Below the pieces are notes generated by a model. That model was not told the origin of the DNA and searched no databases. It worked only from the letters and a program-made list of their open reading frames with translations. A stretch of 64,000 nt of DNA, taken from NCBI RefSeq assembly GCF_001570585.1, contig NZ_BBXF01000009.1:1-64000 (forward strand). The letters run 5' to 3'. The stretch comes from Herbidospora daliensis (lineage in GTDB: Bacteria > Actinomycetota > Actinomycetes > Streptosporangiales > Streptosporangiaceae). Positions 1-8,307 of the stretch are shown here, piece by piece. How positions within the stretch are numbered: position 1 is the stretch's first letter; every line of letters begins with the position of its first letter. Position numbers and translations under genes: made by a program.

Positions 1-315
<315 letters not shown>

Positions 316-368
316 ATAAATGTTCGCGTCGACTATGCAACTCTCGAACCACAAGCAGGTTCGCTAGA

Positions 369-485
369 GTTACGGCGGTTATGGCGGAGGGGAAACACCC
401 GGTTACATTCCGAACCCGGAAGTTAAGCCCTCCAGCGCCGATGGTACTGCACCGGGGACGGTGTGGGAGAGTAGGACACCGCCGG
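369..485 (+). rRNA. rrf: 5S ribosomal RNA
   Basis: A 117-nt 5S rRNA begins GTTACGGCGGTTATGGCGG and ends GGACACCGCCGGACA. The ends pair to form helix I, and the internal CCGAACCCGGAAGTTAAG block is the standard bacterial signature. It is the last gene of the rRNA operon. Length and layout are typical of actinomycetes. The ends could shift by 1-3 nt. Confidence 0.96.
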
Positions 486-498
486 ACAATCTTTATAC

Positions 499-532
499 CG
501 AGGGCCCCAGCCAGTGATGGTTGGGGCCCTCG
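499..532 (+). terminator. rRNA operon intrinsic terminator
   Basis: An 11-bp perfect stem (CGAGGGCCCCA at 499-509 with its complement at 522-532) encloses a 12-nt loop and is followed by a short T-containing tail (ACGTTTCA). It starts 14 nt after 5S, as expected for an rrn terminator. The tail resembles that of the weaker hairpins that follow. Confidence 0.85.
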
Positions 533-540
533 ACGTTTCA

Positions 541-2060
541 GGGGTTGTGTATTGAGCCCGGCCAGTGGCGGTCGGGCTTTCGTCGTTTCCGCAGGTGGAT
601 AAGCCCCGGCCGGGTGCGGCCGGGCTTTCGCCATTTCATGGGTAGTGTTTGCGGGCCTGCGCGGTGGTAGCGCGGGGTCCACGCGGTGGTGTCCTTGGCC
701 CGACCATGCCGGTCGGGCTTTCGCTATTTCACTGGTGTGGATTCAGCCCGGCTACTACGGCCGGGCCTTCTTCATTTCGGGGTAGTGGAATGAGCTCGGC
801 TACTGCGGCCGGGCTTCGTTGCTTCGGGCTGTTCTGCGGGCCTGCGTCGGCGAGGGCGTCGGGTTCCGCAGGAGGGTATTCACTGCGGGTGGTCTGCGGT
901 CGGGCTTTTGTCGTTCCTGGATTGTGTTCGCGGGCTTGCGCGGGTGAAGAGCGGGGTTCCACGCGTTGGTGCTCTTGGCCCGGCCATGCGGTCGGGCTTT
1001 CGCTATTTCACTGGTGTGGATTCAGCCCGGTTACTACGGCCGGGCTTTCGCTGTTCCCCGGGTGGCGTTCTCGGGCCCGTGCTGGTGATGGTTCCGCGGG
1101 GGCGTATGGTCTGCCAGCTGTGCAGCCGGCCTCCGCCGGTTCGAGGGTTGTCGAATGAGCCCGGTCGGCATGGCTGGGCTTCCGTCGTCTCCGGGGCGTT
1201 CGCAGGCTTGCGAGGGTGGAAGTCGAGGTTCCGTGAGGGTGTGTTCTTAGCTCGGCCATGCGGTCGGGCGTCGCTACTTCACGGGTTGCAGATGTGACCG
1301 GCTACTGCGGCTGGGCCCTCGTTGTTTCCAGGCTGTTTGCGAGCCGGCGCCAGTAATGACGAGTCCGCGTGAGCGTTGTCTACCCAGGTTTGCGGCCGGC
1401 CTCCGCCGGCTCGAGGGTTGTCGAATGAGCCCGGCCGGCATGGCTGGGCTTCCGTCGCTTCCGGTGCGTTCGCAGCCTGGCGTGGGTGGTAGGCGAGGTT
1501 CTGCGAGGGTGCGTTCTTGGCTCGGCCATGCGGTCGGGGGTCGCTACTTCACGATGTGTGGAGTGAGTCCGGCTACCGTGGCCGGGCTTACGTTTTTTCC
1601 GGGCCCTTCTGCGCGTCTACGCCGGTGGTGACGCTTCCGCGTGCGGGTGTTGTCTGCCCAGCCTTGCGGTCGTCTTTCGTTGTTTCGAGGGTTGTGGGAT
1701 CAGCCCGGCCGGCATGGCTGGGCTTCCGTTGTTTCCGGGCTGTTCTGCTGGCCTGTGCCGGTGACTAGGTCGGGCTCTCCAGAGGTGTTTCTTACTCGGC
1801 TGCCGTGGCAGGGCTTTGCCGCGTTGGGTTTCCGTGTGGACCTGGCGTTGATGGGTGGCGTCGGGCTCCGTGCCCGCGTGCTGGCTGCTCGGCCTCGCGG
1901 CCAGAGTCCGTCGTTTCACTGGATTGCGGCTGGTTACTAGCGGTTGGGCTCTCGTCTTTCCGTAGTGGTGTCCGCGGGGCTTACGCCGATGGCGGCGGCG
2001 GGTTCTGCGCAGGCGCATTTGCCCGGCTGCTGCGGCTGGGCTTTCTGCATTTCATAGGTG
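541..2060 (+). repeat. Array of terminator-like hairpins in a ~272-bp higher-order repeat
   Basis: About 19 degenerate copies of a GCCCGGC-loop-GCCGGGCTTTCGTCGTTTC type element are visible, for example at 556-578, 603-627, 698-720, 744-768, 791-815, 978-1000, 1024-1048, 1157-1182 and 1427-1450. They are organised into a longer tandem unit. The anchor ending in GGCCATGCGGTCGGG recurs near 693, 973, 1246, 1515 and 1788, that is every 269-280 bp. No reading frame here has convincing codon bias or a ribosome site, so I treat the stretch as non-coding repeat DNA downstream of the rRNA operon. Confidence 0.8.
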
Positions 2061-2235
2061 ATCATGGGCCCGGGCAATCGCGCCGGCAGTCCAGTCGAGC
2101 GTCGGCTTAGTCGTGTACTGGTTCTGCGGAGGTGGTGAAGCCTAGGCGCCATTTCCAGGAGCTCTGGTCGGCAGGCGGGGAGCGAGATCTATCCCGACTG
2201 CGGTGAGGAATAGAAAGTTCCACCGGGTCGATCTC

Positions 2236-2382
2236 ATGACGCGTCACCCAATTTCTGGGGTCTTTGAAGACCAATCCCACGGAGCATCTTCAAGAAATGG
2301 AACCCTTGGCGCTGACATCACCGCCCTGCTCCCACTCATATCCACTGCATGGAAGCTAATCGAAGATCAAACGGGGCGCTGA
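2236..2382 (+). CDS. Possible 48-aa small protein, unknown
   Basis: An ATG-initiated frame of 48 codons ends in a potential amphipathic helix (ITALLPLISTAWKLIEDQ). Codon use is only weakly biased to G/C at the third position, and no strong Shine-Dalgarno sequence precedes the ATG. It lies between the hairpin array and the small-gene cluster at 2719-3427. It may be a real small gene, the tail of a decayed one, or chance. I do not recognise it. Confidence 0.2.
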   Translation: MTRHPISGVFEDQSHGASSRNGTLGADITALLPLISTAWKLIEDQTGR

Positions 2383-2456
2383 TCTATCCGAAGTCGCAGG
2401 GGCGAAGTCACGGATGTTTTGGGGTGAGGTGCCCCATACCTCCATCCTTCGGTCGT

Positions 2457-2625
2457 TTTGGATTGCAGGACTGCCGTTGCCTTTGTAGAAGCCCGCCTGT
2501 GCGCTCACCTCGCGGCGATCCCTGGCACCGATATGTCCCTCCTGAAAGTCAACCTTTCGTCCGCGACATGGCGTATGTTCGCACCAGATGACGTGCTAGA
2601 GAAGCAGCTCGACGCATTGCAGTAG
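2457..2625 (+). pseudogene. Possible gene remnant ending in TAG
   Basis: A frame entered by TTG at 2457, with ATG at 2533 as an alternative, encodes a globular-looking stretch of about 55 residues (…AFVEARLCAHLAAIPGTD…, then …SSATWRMFAPDDVLEKQLD…) and stops at TAG 2623-2625. The same frame continues open after the stop into the gene at 2719. This could therefore be the broken N-terminal part of a once longer gene, or a separate small gene. No family is recognised. Confidence 0.25.
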
Positions 2626-2718
2626 CACGGTGTTTTCGACGTAGACATACCGTCAATTCTCTTTTCCGTGGATTGTCCGAAGAGATCTACTTTCTACTCA
2701 AGCTCAGGAGCCACGGCC

Positions 2719-2991
2719 ATGAGCATCTACTACACCGGGGCCCGAGCACTGGTCCACGGAGAGATCGAGGTTCCGGTCCATGTCTTCCATCACCGTTCAG
2801 CGACCCGACGAGCGAGCGTCGGCACCTGGACCGTCGACGTGACTGAGGGATCGCCAGACGCCCCTTTCCACGTGCTGAGTGAGACCGTGACGCTCCTGCT
2901 GGGGAGCGACGCCGAGGCTGAAGTTGTCGTGCTCGGCCTCTCACCCATCTGGCTCAGAGCCGTCGGCCCGCCGCTCGGCTGGGAGGACTGA
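2719..2991 (+). CDS. Hypothetical 90-aa protein
   Basis: The ATG at 2719 has a good ribosome site (CAGGAG, 8 nt upstream), which decides the start against the longer in-frame extension from 2668. The protein is 90 residues, with alternating hydrophobic stretches that look like beta strands (ALVHGEIEVPVHVF, TVTLLLGSDAEAEVVVLGL). It has no signal peptide, membrane segment or known motif. The next gene starts 2 nt after its stop, so the two are very likely co-transcribed. Function is not recognised. Codon use is less G/C-biased than in the flanking core genes. Confidence 0.55.
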   Translation: MSIYYTGARALVHGEIEVPVHVFHHRSATRRASVGTWTVDVTEGSPDAPFHVLSETVTLLLGSDAEAEVVVLGLSPIWLRAVGPPLGWED

Positions 2992-2993
2992 TC

Positions 2994-3221
2994 GTGACCG
3001 AGGAGCAGGAACCGCCGAGAGGGATCTCTGACAACGTCGCCAGGCTGAGCAACATACTTGAGGCCCAAGCTGCCATGAACTGGGCTTACCGCGGGAACCT
3101 CCCCCGCCTGCAGACGGCGCTCGCTCGGATGACGCCGGAGCAGCTCCGGGAACTATCCTCGGCCGCTGCCATGCTCAGCAGCACTGCAGACCGGGTGCTT
3201 GGCGAGAAGGCGCATGAATGA
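2994..3221 (+). CDS. Hypothetical 75-aa helical protein
   Basis: A GTG start lies 2 nt after the preceding stop codon. The product is a small, almost entirely helical protein with no cysteines. Its central segment (residues ~15-60) has a heptad-like distribution of Leu/Ala that could form a coiled coil or helical bundle. The last codons overlap the ATG of the next frame in an ATGA arrangement (3218-3221), typical of translationally coupled genes. No family is recognised. It may act with the beta-rich protein encoded just upstream. Confidence 0.5.
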   Translation: MTEEQEPPRGISDNVARLSNILEAQAAMNWAYRGNLPRLQTALARMTPEQLRELSSAAAMLSSTADRVLGEKAHE

Positions 3222-3427
3222 TCATTGTTCATTCTGGTCTTCCTCTGCGGGTCACAACAAGTTTCTGGAGCCCTGGTGAACTGGCTGCTCACATCACCTT
3301 GATCAGTTCGGGTCAGTTGCTAATCGGCCACCTCATCTCCGCAGAAGCTTACGCAGAAAGATTGGATGACCAACTCCGCAACAACCCCCGAAGTCCTATC
3401 TCCGGCACGCGGGAGTCGACGCGCTGA
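3218..3427 (+). CDS. Hypothetical 69-aa protein
   Basis: An ATG at 3218 overlaps the previous stop by 4 nt, giving a third small gene in the same run. The 69-residue product has a hydrophobic core (ELAAHITLISSGQLLIGHLI) and a polar, Arg/Ser-rich tail. Third-position G/C is clearly lower than elsewhere in the window, so the frame could be recently acquired or spurious. No domain is recognised. Confidence 0.35.
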   Translation: MIIVHSGLPLRVTTSFWSPGELAAHITLISSGQLLIGHLISAEAYAERLDDQLRNNPRSPISGTRESTR

Positions 3428-3756
3428 TGTCTAAGAACCAGCGAGAAGGAAAGGTGCGCAGAACAGCACACGACGGTAGGGATAAGTAGGACTACCTTGC
3501 GTCTCGCCGAATCGACAGGAACTAGCTCTCAGACCACCTATGGTGCATCTCTGTAGCCGATATGAGCGCCTCGACCGTATGCGGCATCTACCGGCTCGGG
3601 CGTTCCAAGCCGACACTCGCAGATTGAAGGCACGGCCAACCCGACCCATTCGGTTTGCCGTGCTCGCCCTTCACGCTTTTGTCACCCTGAACGGGCTGGG
3701 TGTTCACGGCGACTTTGATCTGGGTGACGTCCTATCGAGAAGGGCGCGATGAACCG
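3428..3756. other. Gene-poor interval
   Basis: Nothing convincing was found. Short open frames exist on both strands, but none has a ribosome site, codon bias or a recognisable motif. No tRNA-like or strong terminator-like hairpin was seen. Confidence 0.5.
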
Positions 3757-4008
3757 ATGAGTAGGCTCCGCAGCCACTCTGACCCGATCCCCCCGGGCCA
3801 CGCGCTTGTGCTGCTCAACGTCGGAGACGTCTCCGAACTCGTCACTTCGCGGCACCCTGCCACCGCGCCGCTGCGCGTCCCGTCGGCCAGAATCGCGCAG
3901 CAGGCCGGGTTGCCCACCGGGGAGTTGCCCGGACGGACCTTTCGGGTGGATGCCATCAGCCAGGACGACTCGAACGGCTTCACGCTGTTGAACGATCCTC
4001 GGCGGTAG
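3757..4008 (+). CDS. Hypothetical 83-aa protein
   Basis: From ATG 3757 the frame encodes 83 residues with strong third-position G/C, which supports it over the competing minus-strand frames. The core (HALVLLNVGDVSELVTSRHP, then VPSARIAQQAGLPTGELPG) suggests a compact mixed alpha/beta fold with an SxRIAxxAG helical segment reminiscent of a small DNA-binding motif, although no full HTH can be defined. A weak purine-rich site (GAAGGG) lies ~12 nt upstream. A GTG at 3724 is an alternative start. No family is named. Confidence 0.5.
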   Translation: MSRLRSHSDPIPPGHALVLLNVGDVSELVTSRHPATAPLRVPSARIAQQAGLPTGELPGRTFRVDAISQDDSNGFTLLNDPRR

Positions 4009-4505
4009 CTTTCGGGGCCGGTCTGCCCGGTGTCCCGTGATCTCGCCTGTGGGGTCATCCCCAAACGACGCTAGAACTCGTGAGGCCGTCGACCGACTCT
4101 GAGACGTTTCCTTGGTCGCGAGCCTCAGACGGCGGTGCCTTCTGGTCTGAGCCGCGGCCGGCACCGCCTCTCACCTGCTGTCCGACCGGTTCAGGGCTCA
4201 CCCCGCAGACGCGCTTTCACCAGTGCGGCTCGGAGGGCATGACAGCCAATCTCGTTCGGGCTCTGGCCTCTGACAGGATGCGAAGCCGTCGTCGCGACAC
4301 ATACATATCAGCGGTCACGCCAGTCCCAATCCAGGACCGTTCTCGCCGCCGGTCGGCCCCGCTCGGAGCCGGGGCAAACGCGATCCCCCGTACACCCCGC
4401 AATCTGTCTACTCCCCACCCGGATCCACCACGCAGATTGACCGGATTGTCTAGGTTGAGCTGCGGATACTTGCTCTTCTGCCTCCCCTCTTGTTGTCATT
4501 TGTAG
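4009..4505. other. Intergenic region upstream of phhA
   Basis: About 500 bp without a supportable gene. Open frames on both strands lack codon bias. The last 70 bp (TTGACC at 4437 and AT-richer sequence to 4505) probably contain the phhA promoter, but I cannot define a convincing -35/-10 pair. There is no clear Shine-Dalgarno sequence before the phhA ATG. Confidence 0.5.
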
Positions 4506-5390
4506 ATGTTTGAGGAAGCGCAGTACTTCGCTCCTGTCGCCGCCAACGAGGACGGGTCCGTCACCGTTGAGCTGGCCAAGAGCCATCCGGGGTTCGCCGA
4601 CCCCGTATATCGGGCGCGTCGCAACGCCATCGCCGGGCTCGCCGTGGGTTACACGCGGGGGGAGCCCATCCCGCACGCCGAGTACTCCGACGAGGAGCAC
4701 GAGGTCTGGACCCTGGTGACCCGGGAGCTGGCCGTCAAGCACCGGAAGTACGCCGTCAGCCAGTTCCTCGACGCCTCCGAGGAGCTCGGGCTGCCCAAGG
4801 ATCGCATCCCGCAGCTCGAGGAGGTCAGTGAGCTGCTGAAGCCGCTGACCGGGTTCCGGTATCTGCCGGCCGCGGGGCTGGTGCCGTTGCGGGAGTTCTA
4901 CGGCGTGCTGGCCGACTCGTTCTTCCACTCGACGCAGTACATCCGGCATCACTCGGTGCCGTTCTACACGCCGGAGCCGGACGTCATCCACGAGGTCATC
5001 GGGCACGGCAACACGCTGGCGTCCGAGCGCTTCGCGGCGCTCTACCGGCTGGCGGGGCAGGCGGCGCGGCGGGTGGAGACGGCCGAGGCGCTGGAGTTCG
5101 TGTCGAAGGTGTTCTGGTTCACCCTCGAGTTCGGGGTCATGCGGGAGGGACGCGATCTCAAGGCTTATGGGGCCGGGATCCTCAGCTCGTACGGCGAGAT
5201 CGAGGAGTTCCGGGGCATGGACATCCGGCCCCTCGACGTCACCGTGATGGGGACGACGGCCTACGACATCACCCACTACCAGGACGTGCTCTTCGAGGCG
5301 GCCTCGTTCGACCACCTCGAAGAGGTCGTCGGTCAGTTCTGGGCGTCGTGCGATGACGAGATGATCGCCAAGCTGCGCACTACGGCCTGA
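4506..5390 (+). CDS. phhA: Phenylalanine 4-monooxygenase
   Basis: Predicted cytosolic non-haem iron, tetrahydropterin-dependent hydroxylase that converts phenylalanine to tyrosine, the first step of phenylalanine catabolism. The 294-aa length matches the single-domain bacterial enzyme without the N-terminal ACT domain of animals. The iron-binding 2-His-1-Glu facial triad is visible as His162 and His167 in IHEVIGHGNTL and Glu208 in FWFTLEFGV. The start at ATG 4506 gives a normal N-terminus but has no clear ribosome site, so it may be leaderless. The gene converges on the next one and overlaps it by 11 bp. No pterin-recycling gene (pterin-4a-carbinolamine dehydratase) is adjacent. Confidence 0.95.
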   Translation: MFEEAQYFAPVAANEDGSVTVELAKSHPGFADPVYRARRNAIAGLAVGYTRGEPIPHAEYSDEEHEVWTLVTRELAVKHRKYAVSQFLDASEELGLPKDRIPQLEEVSELLKPLTGFRYLPAAGLVPLREFYGVLADSFFHSTQYIRHHSVPFYTPEPDVIHEVIGHGNTLASERFAALYRLAGQAARRVETAEALEFVSKVFWFTLEFGVMREGRDLKAYGAGILSSYGEIEEFRGMDIRPLDVTVMGTTAYDITHYQDVLFEAASFDHLEEVVGQFWASCDDEMIAKLRTTA

Positions 5391-6840
5391 TCAGCAGGGC
5401 GTCGCCGACCGCGCGCTCCGCGCCGTCGCTGGGCTTGTTGACGACCTTGCCCTTGACGACCATGGCGCTGGAGCCGCCGCCGTCGAGGTTGATGGCGTCG
5501 CGGGCGCCGAGCCACTGCATGACGCGGGCGGCCTCGTGGAAGGAGGCGCCGACGGTCTGGCCGGGGGCGCGGCCGTCGACGACGGCCAGGATCAGCTTGC
5601 CGTTGCGCGTCACGCCCGCGAGGGTGCGCGGGTGGCGGCGGACGATCATGTTGATGTTCGCCATGCCGTCGGTCGAGGCGGTGATCCAGGTCTTGCCGTT
5701 CTTCACCAGGCCGACGCCGCCGCCCACGATGTGGGTGTCGGGGGTGAGCGGAACGGTCCGCTTCTTGCGCAGGTCGGTGACCGTCGTCTTGAGCTGGACC
5801 TTGCCGCCCTCGGGGGCGTACGCGGCGAGCCAGTCGGCGCCCACGCCGACGCCCTGGAGCACCCGCATGCCCTTCATGATCTTGGCGCCCGGCGAGCGCA
5901 CCGCCGTGACGACGCCCGAGGGGTCGATGACGACCTCGGTCGTGCCGACCTTCGGGGTGCTGGCGCCGAACTCCTCGGTGTAGAGGACGAGTTCGCCGTC
6001 CTTGCCGACCCGGTTCACGCCCGCGACGGGGGCGAGCGCGCCGCCGGCGGCGACGTTCACCGCCGACTTCAGTTCGGTGATGCGGGCGGTGCGGCCCTTC
6101 AGCACGACCGCCGTGCGGCCCTCGACGGCCTCGCTGAGCAGTTTGCCGCCGACGACCGAGATGCCCGTGGGGTCGCCCCGGTAGGCGGCGCCCGTGTGGA
6201 TGTCGAAGAAGCCGCCGTTGACGCCGGCGATGGCGCCCGAACCCTTGGCCATGTCGGTGACGCGCTCCCGGACGGCCGTCTTCTTGCCGAGGCTGGCGGC
6301 GAAGCTGCCGCGGAACGACCTCGGGTCGACCATCAGGATCTTCATCGACCAGGGGCCCGCGGTGACGAAGCCGTCGTCGCCCGTGTAGTCGGCCTTGGAG
6401 CTGATCCCGGCCTTCTTGAGCTCCTTGACGACCTTGTCGGCCTCCTTCTTCTCGCTCAGAGGCCACTGGCCGATGCGGACCATCCAGTAGTCCTGCGCCG
6501 GGTAGTCGGCGATCGCCGGCCGGGTGAACTTCACCACCACGGGTTCGAACCCGGCCATCTGCACGGCGAGAGCCTGCTTCTCCGCCGTGCGCTGGGTGTA
6601 CGCGTCGTTCGCGCCGGCCAGCACGCTGACGGTGTAGCCGTCCTTGTTCGTGCCGTGGCGCAAGGTGATGTATTCGATGCCCGGTATGACCATCTTCGAG
6701 GTCGTCTTCGCCAATCCGGGAACCCCCAGCGGAAAGCTCGACGACGGCAGTCCCGTGGTCTTCTGGCTGTCGGCAAAAACCGGCATAACCGGCAAAACGG
6801 ATGCCAGTGCGGTGATTGCGACGGTCAGACGGCCTCTCAT
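5380..6840 (-). CDS. Secreted phosphodiester glycosidase-family (NAGPA-like) protein
   Basis: The start at ATG 6840 is preceded by GGGGAGAG, a good ribosome site, and gives a classic signal peptide (MRGRLTVAITALASVLPV…). Residues ~55-150 form an N-terminal region including a segment resembling a SPOR-type repeat (YWMVRIGQWPL followed by a helix). The C-terminal ~300 residues carry the hallmarks of the NAGPA/exopolysaccharide phosphodiester glycosidase domain: AGVNGGFFD, AVVDGRAPGQTVGAS and INLDGGGSSAM. The family cleaves sugar-phosphodiester bonds outside the cell, and some members act on cell-wall glycopolymers; the substrate here is unknown. The 3' end overlaps phhA by 11 bp on the opposite strand. 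Confidence 0.85.
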   Translation of the reverse strand: MRGRLTVAITALASVLPVMPVFADSQKTTGLPSSSFPLGVPGLAKTTSKMVIPGIEYITLRHGTNKDGYTVSVLAGANDAYTQRTAEKQALAVQMAGFEPVVVKFTRPAIADYPAQDYWMVRIGQWPLSEKKEADKVVKELKKAGISSKADYTGDDGFVTAGPWSMKILMVDPRSFRGSFAASLGKKTAVRERVTDMAKGSGAIAGVNGGFFDIHTGAAYRGDPTGISVVGGKLLSEAVEGRTAVVLKGRTARITELKSAVNVAAGGALAPVAGVNRVGKDGELVLYTEEFGASTPKVGTTEVVIDPSGVVTAVRSPGAKIMKGMRVLQGVGVGADWLAAYAPEGGKVQLKTTVTDLRKKRTVPLTPDTHIVGGGVGLVKNGKTWITASTDGMANINMIVRRHPRTLAGVTRNGKLILAVVDGRAPGQTVGASFHEAARVMQWLGARDAINLDGGGSSAMVVKGKVVNKPSDGAERAVGDALLIRP

Positions 6841-6957
6841 ATGGTCTCTCCCCAATAGTGGTCGTGAGTGACCATCGTGGCGAGATTGGCGCTTATAAGT
6901 GGGCGAAACACGCCAACCGGTATGAGAAATCTCGACCGAATTGGGTATTTCGCCTGG

Positions 6958-7191
6958 TCAATAGCCGGTCGTCGCCTGACGTACGAACTCCTGCGGGGAG
7001 AGCGCCTCGATGAAGCCGATTCGCCCGTCGTCGAATCGGCGCAGGCCCCAGTAGTGGCCGGTGGCGGAGCCGTACCAGATGCTCCAGTGGGGGAAACGCG
7101 CCGACAGGGCGCGCACGATCGCGCGGTGGTCGGGGGCCGGGAAGGCGCGAGGCGGGGTCTCGGACTCGGTTATCGTCACGTAGCGAGACAA
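6958..7191 (-). CDS. Hypothetical 77-aa protein
   Basis: A small frame starting at TTG 7191 encodes a soluble protein rich in aromatic residues (RFPHWSIWYGSATGHYWGLRRF) with an acidic C-terminal helix. It lacks signal peptide and membrane segments. Third-position G/C is high, and the residue pattern (a WxIWYG…GxYWGL sheet) looks like a conserved small actinobacterial family rather than noise, but I cannot name it. It sits between two genes on the same strand with moderate gaps, so it may be transcribed alone. Start uncertain. Confidence 0.5.
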   Translation of the reverse strand: MSRYVTITESETPPRAFPAPDHRAIVRALSARFPHWSIWYGSATGHYWGLRRFDDGRIGFIEALSPQEFVRQATTGY

Positions 7192-7272
7192 TCACGCCCC
7201 GGAGGGTGAACCCGGAATGCCCGGTTCGTGGGGTGGGGCAGGTTTTACACCTGGTGGAAACGAATCCTTATC

Positions 7273-8307
7273 TCACCTTGTCGTGCGGAGGAGAGACGCC
7301 AGCCGGGCGCCGTCGAGGCCCTCGACGGTCAGGCCGGTGAAACCCGTCATCGTCTCCCCGGCCACGAGCGCGTTGACGATCGCCTCCTCGGTGGCCTCGA
7401 TGACGGCGTGGTAGAGCGGGTCGAGGTGGTCGTCGGCCATGACGGTCACCTGATAGGTCTCCGGCACCTTCGCGTCGAGCACGTTGGCCGGGAGGGTGCG
7501 GTTGCCGACGCTGAAGCACAGGAAGCCGTCGCCGCTGGAGTTCTCGCCCGCGCCGCCGGTGCGGCCGACGCCGAGCCCGGCGCGCTTGGCCAGCCGGCTG
7601 CACTGGTGCGGCAGCAGCGGCGCGTCGGTGGCGACCACGCCGATGATCGACCCGGCGCCCTCGTGGGGCACCCCAGAGGGGCCCAGGTGGCGGCCCACGT
7701 TGACGCCGTTCACGGTGAGCCGCTCGCGGTGCCCGTGGTTGGCCTGCACGTAGACGCCGACCGTGTAGCCGCCGACGACCCGCGAGGCCGTGCCCGCGCC
7801 GCCCTTGAAGCCGTGGCAGATCATCCCGGTGCCGCCGCCGACCGCGCCCTCGGCGACCGGGCCGCCGGACGCGGCCGAGAACGCCTCGACCACGTGCTCG
7901 GCCGTCACGTGGCGGCCGGTGATGTCGTTGAGCGAACCGTCCCAGGTCTCCCCGACCACGGGCAGCGACCAGCCCTGGCCGCCGGGGTCGAGGGCCGACA
8001 GGGCGTCGCGCACCACGCCGACCGAGCCGGTGCTGGTCAGGCCGATGGGGGAGGCGAGCATGCCGAGTTCGCGTACGTAGGCCAGGCCGGTCAGTTCGCC
8101 GTTGCCGTTGAGCCAGTGGTAGCCGGCGAACACCGGTTCGGCGAAGGTGTCGCCGTCGTGCGGCAGGATGACCGTCACGCCGGTCCGGACCGACGCGCCC
8201 GAGACGAGCGTCGTGTGGCCGACCCTGACCCCCGGCACGTCGGTGAGGGCGTTGTGCGGGCCCGGCGGGAAGGTGCCGATCACGATGCCGTGGTCGCGGG
8301 CTCTCAT
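7273..8307 (-). CDS. P1-family (DmpA-type) N-terminal-nucleophile aminopeptidase
   Basis: A 344-aa protein of the DmpA/BapA/ornithine acetyltransferase fold. These enzymes self-cleave into alpha and beta chains and release N-terminal residues, often D- or beta-amino acids, from peptides or amides. Family features seen are the N-terminal LTDVPGVRVGH motif, the glycine-rich VGGGTGMICHGFKGGAGTAS segment (residues ~157-175) and ENSSGDGFLCFS (from ~255), where the Ser257/Ser258 pair holds the candidate self-cleavage nucleophile. There is no signal peptide. The ATG overlaps the stop of the PucR gene upstream by 4 nt, so they form an operon and the regulator probably controls this peptidase or its substrate pathway. 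Confidence 0.9.
   Translation of the reverse strand: MRARDHGIVIGTFPPGPHNALTDVPGVRVGHTTLVSGASVRTGVTVILPHDGDTFAEPVFAGYHWLNGNGELTGLAYVRELGMLASPIGLTSTGSVGVVRDALSALDPGGQGWSLPVVGETWDGSLNDITGRHVTAEHVVEAFSAASGGPVAEGAVGGGTGMICHGFKGGAGTASRVVGGYTVGVYVQANHGHRERLTVNGVNVGRHLGPSGVPHEGAGSIIGVVATDAPLLPHQCSRLAKRAGLGVGRTGGAGENSSGDGFLCFSVGNRTLPANVLDAKVPETYQVTVMADDHLDPLYHAVIEATEEAIVNALVAGETMTGFTGLTVEGLDGARLASLLRTTR

Noticed and set aside
541-2060. CRISPR array or tRNA cluster downstream of the rRNA operon
   Set aside because: Hairpins are degenerate, irregularly spaced and show no repeat-spacer structure; none folds into a tRNA cloverleaf.
649-2110. Several open frames on both strands of the hairpin array
   Set aside because: They are low-complexity translations of the repeat, lack ribosome sites and codon bias, and overlap one another in different frames.
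5536-6858. Long plus-strand frame opposite the NAGPA-like gene
   Set aside because: It is the mirror of the GC-rich coding strand; the minus-strand frame has a signal peptide, ribosome site and family motifs.
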